A stretch of DNA of 26,455 nucleotides, taken from NCBI GenBank assembly GCA_027577415.1, contig JANBQS010000205.1, positions 1-26,455 of the forward strand, given 5' to 3'. The stretch is from Coemansia sp. RSA 922 (lineage: Eukaryota; Kickxellomycota; Kickxellomycetes; Kickxellales; Kickxellaceae). The notes beneath the pieces are model-generated. The model worked only from the letters and a program-made list of their open reading frames with translations. It was not told the DNA's origin and searched no databases. The position numbers and the translations under genes were made by a program. This document shows positions 24,857 through 26,455 of the stretch, in pieces. Position 1 is the first letter of the stretch, and every line of letters starts with the position of its first letter.

Positions 24857-26455
24857 TTACCTTCCTATTAGCCTCTGAATCAGCCGGTCACGCTCTGATA
24901 GAGCCTCAGCATCTTCTCCATATACGATGGTGGCATTGTGTGCGAGTTGCTGGCTGGATACCGGTGCATCTGCTGATATCTGTCTTGCATGCGATCCAAG
25001 CGACTCCATTCGCGAGCTAGTACACGAGTCCACGTCGTTGGCTGGTACATTTGTGCATGGCAGGCTGTCCAGTCTATGGCAGTCATCAGGAGGGGAATCC
25101 TGCGAATACATGGATGCCTGAAACTCAGCTGCATACCTCGCACTGGCCACTGGATCGACGCTTAGCCACCACTTGTCGGGCGTCTGAGCCTCAATCGACG
25201 TGCCGGCTCTTGGGGTGATCTCTTTGCTGTCCGGAATAGCGCTCGCAGAGTGCGTCTGGAGCTCTTGTAGCTTTACTGACTGGAATCTGGACTCATTCGG
25301 ATGATCCGGGGCATTGTCGCCAGAAGAGGTGCCAGTTGAGCCATTGCTAACCGCCGCCGATTGTGCCTGGGCCTCTTTTTCCGAGTCGCCAGAGGTGAGA
25401 TATTCTACTCCGTCCATAGTCAGACGATACTTGCGCCGCGTGCTGGCCGCCTTTTGCCCAAAGAGACTGCCGATCTCGCGCGTTTCCGTCGTTGAAGCCA
25501 AGCTCAATTCCTGCAACGGATGCAGTCCTGGGTTTGTAGTATCCACAAGAGTAGCTGCTGCATGCACGGAGTACTCTGGCTTGCCTTTCGCGTCAAGGGG
25601 CCTGCTCTGGGATGGGCTGATCTGCCAGCGACTAGAGCCCGCCCTAGTAACTAATCTCTTCTTTGGTTGCTGTTTTGGCGGTGCTTGCGATGTAGATACA
25701 AGCATTAGGCGTCGGTCTCGGTTGAATGTATAAGGGAAGTTGTCTTCGGCCACCGCCGTCATTGTGTCGCGGCACTCGTACAGCCACCATGGCGAAACCA
25801 CATGGATCTTGTTTTGCAGCGCCAACTGATAGTCCCTAAGTGTTTCGCGTTCTCGATTGGATTGATGCACAAGGTGGGTTGCTTCTTTGACGTCGAATCG
25901 CGGCAGAACCCTACATCCTAGCCGTTGCGCTAATTCAGTGAGCTCTTCTCTGCGACACAAGAGTCGAGACGATATCGCAATAATAGCGCCCTCGAGTACC
26001 GATGCTAAACTGCCATCATCGTTGCTAACAGCAGTCACCAAGGCTCCGATATGTAAGCGAGTCGGGGACATTTGCGTCGCATCGTTATCGCTATCGGCAT
26101 CACCCTCACTATCAAGAGCAACTCGTAAGCGCATTCGGTTGTTTCCCAGAGCCTGTTGAATATTGCGCTCTAGCGAGACATCCATGGGGGTCCGTCCTGG
26201 AGTATCCACCAGCAGCGACTGATGCGTAGATTTGGCTAGCGGAGTCGTCATCTGCTTGATGGAGTATGTCGCTGAACCATTCGTAGTAGCCATATCTCGG
26301 CTATTTGCGATAACCGTCGGAGCGCCGAGAGTTGCAATTTTCCGACCCTCCTCGCCCGTGCCAATATTGTCGATTTGTCCTGCGGCTACAAGGTCGTAGA
26401 ACCATGTCGAATCTACAACCTGTAACCCCCACTTTAATGCACGCTCATACTTTTG
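24857..26455 (-). CDS. DPB11: Dpb11/TopBP1/Rad4-family BRCT protein, C-terminal part (cut by the window)
   Basis: The frame is open from the stop at 24857 to the right edge, so the 532 residues seen are a C-terminal fragment; the ATG at 26293 is internal. The first residues (YERALKWGLQVVDSTWFYDL) are the end of one BRCT domain. A second complete BRCT follows a linker (about 25724-25996), with LEGAIIAIS, GCRVLPRFDVKEATHLV and IHVVSPWWLYEC. A long Ser/Thr-rich tail contains KWWLSVDP and ends in YGEDAEALSERDRLIQRLIG. This spacing of a BRCT pair plus tail resembles BRCT3/4 of Dpb11 and Rad4/Cut5, scaffolds for replication initiation and checkpoint activation. The tail may hold an ATR-activating motif, which is inference. 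Family assignment is good but not certain without the N-terminus. Confidence 0.78.
   Translation of the reverse strand, partial: QKYERALKWGLQVVDSTWFYDLVAAGQIDNIGTGEEGRKIATLGAPTVIANSRDMATTNGSATYSIKQMTTPLAKSTHQSLLVDTPGRTPMDVSLERNIQQALGNNRMRLRVALDSEGDADSDNDATQMSPTRLHIGALVTAVSNDDGSLASVLEGAIIAISSRLLCRREELTELAQRLGCRVLPRFDVKEATHLVHQSNRERETLRDYQLALQNKIHVVSPWWLYECRDTMTAVAEDNFPYTFNRDRRLMLVSTSQAPPKQQPKKRLVTRAGSSRWQISPSQSRPLDAKGKPEYSVHAAATLVDTTNPGLHPLQELSLASTTETREIGSLFGQKAASTRRKYRLTMDGVEYLTSGDSEKEAQAQSAAVSNGSTGTSSGDNAPDHPNESRFQSVKLQELQTHSASAIPDSKEITPRAGTSIEAQTPDKWWLSVDPVASARYAAEFQASMYSQDSPPDDCHRLDSLPCTNVPANDVDSCTSSRMESLGSHARQISADAPVSSQQLAHNATIVYGEDAEALSERDRLIQRLIGR

Noticed and set aside
1..26455. Mobile elements, tRNA or rRNA genes, CRISPR arrays, gene-cluster or transfer signatures
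   Set aside because: No transposase, reverse transcriptase, terminal repeats, B-box-like tRNA sequence or regularly spaced repeats were seen by eye. All genes look like conserved nuclear housekeeping or regulatory genes.

Overview
The window looks like ordinary nuclear chromosome from a fungus. It carries 16 protein-coding genes on both strands. Only three are visibly interrupted by introns, and these are short (86-108 nt) with GT..AG ends and branch sites such as TGCTAAC or CTAAC. Fungal markers are a class II aldolase, an MCR1-like cytochrome b5 reductase, a Tan1-type THUMP protein, a CBM21 glycogen-targeting PP1 subunit and a Dpb11/Rad4-type BRCT protein. Few introns, balanced base composition and an NRAMP whose motifs look more animal-like than yeast Smf-like make an early-diverging lineage (Zoopagomycota or Mucoromycota grade) plausible, but I cannot place it. 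I saw no transposon, tRNA, rRNA, CRISPR array or sign of recent transfer.

Layout. 0.36-2.7 kb (minus): a C9orf78/Tls1-type splicing factor and a 6-phosphofructo-2-kinase whose bisphosphatase half has lost both catalytic histidines. 3.2-5.9 kb (plus): an FHA-domain protein and fructose-bisphosphate aldolase. 6.1-9.2 kb (minus): an NRAMP metal transporter and a mitochondrial NADH-cytochrome b5 reductase (three exons). 9.4-14.7 kb (plus): Tan1, a PA-TM-RING ubiquitin ligase and a second TM-RING ligase. 14.75-15.7 kb (minus): a mitochondrial carrier. 17.1-21.4 kb (plus): an ankyrin-repeat protein and a PP1 glycogen-targeting subunit, each behind about 1.4 kb of non-coding DNA. 21.75-22.1 kb (minus): ribosomal protein eL31. 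22.8-24.8 kb (plus): an HMG-box protein (two exons) and an F-box/EF-hand protein. 24.86 kb to the right edge (minus): the C-terminal part of a Dpb11/TopBP1-family checkpoint protein, cut by the window.

The genes do not form one pathway. Thematic groups are carbohydrate control (PFK-2, aldolase, glycogen-targeting PP1 subunit), ubiquitin ligation (two membrane RING proteins and an F-box protein), and S-phase or chromatin functions (FHA, HMG-box and BRCT proteins). I found no convincing new system. The best leads are an exact iron-responsive GATA element in front of the NRAMP gene, the inactive phosphatase half of the PFK-2, the F-box plus EF-hand architecture, and two stop-free introns of length 3n that would hide in read-through ORFs.
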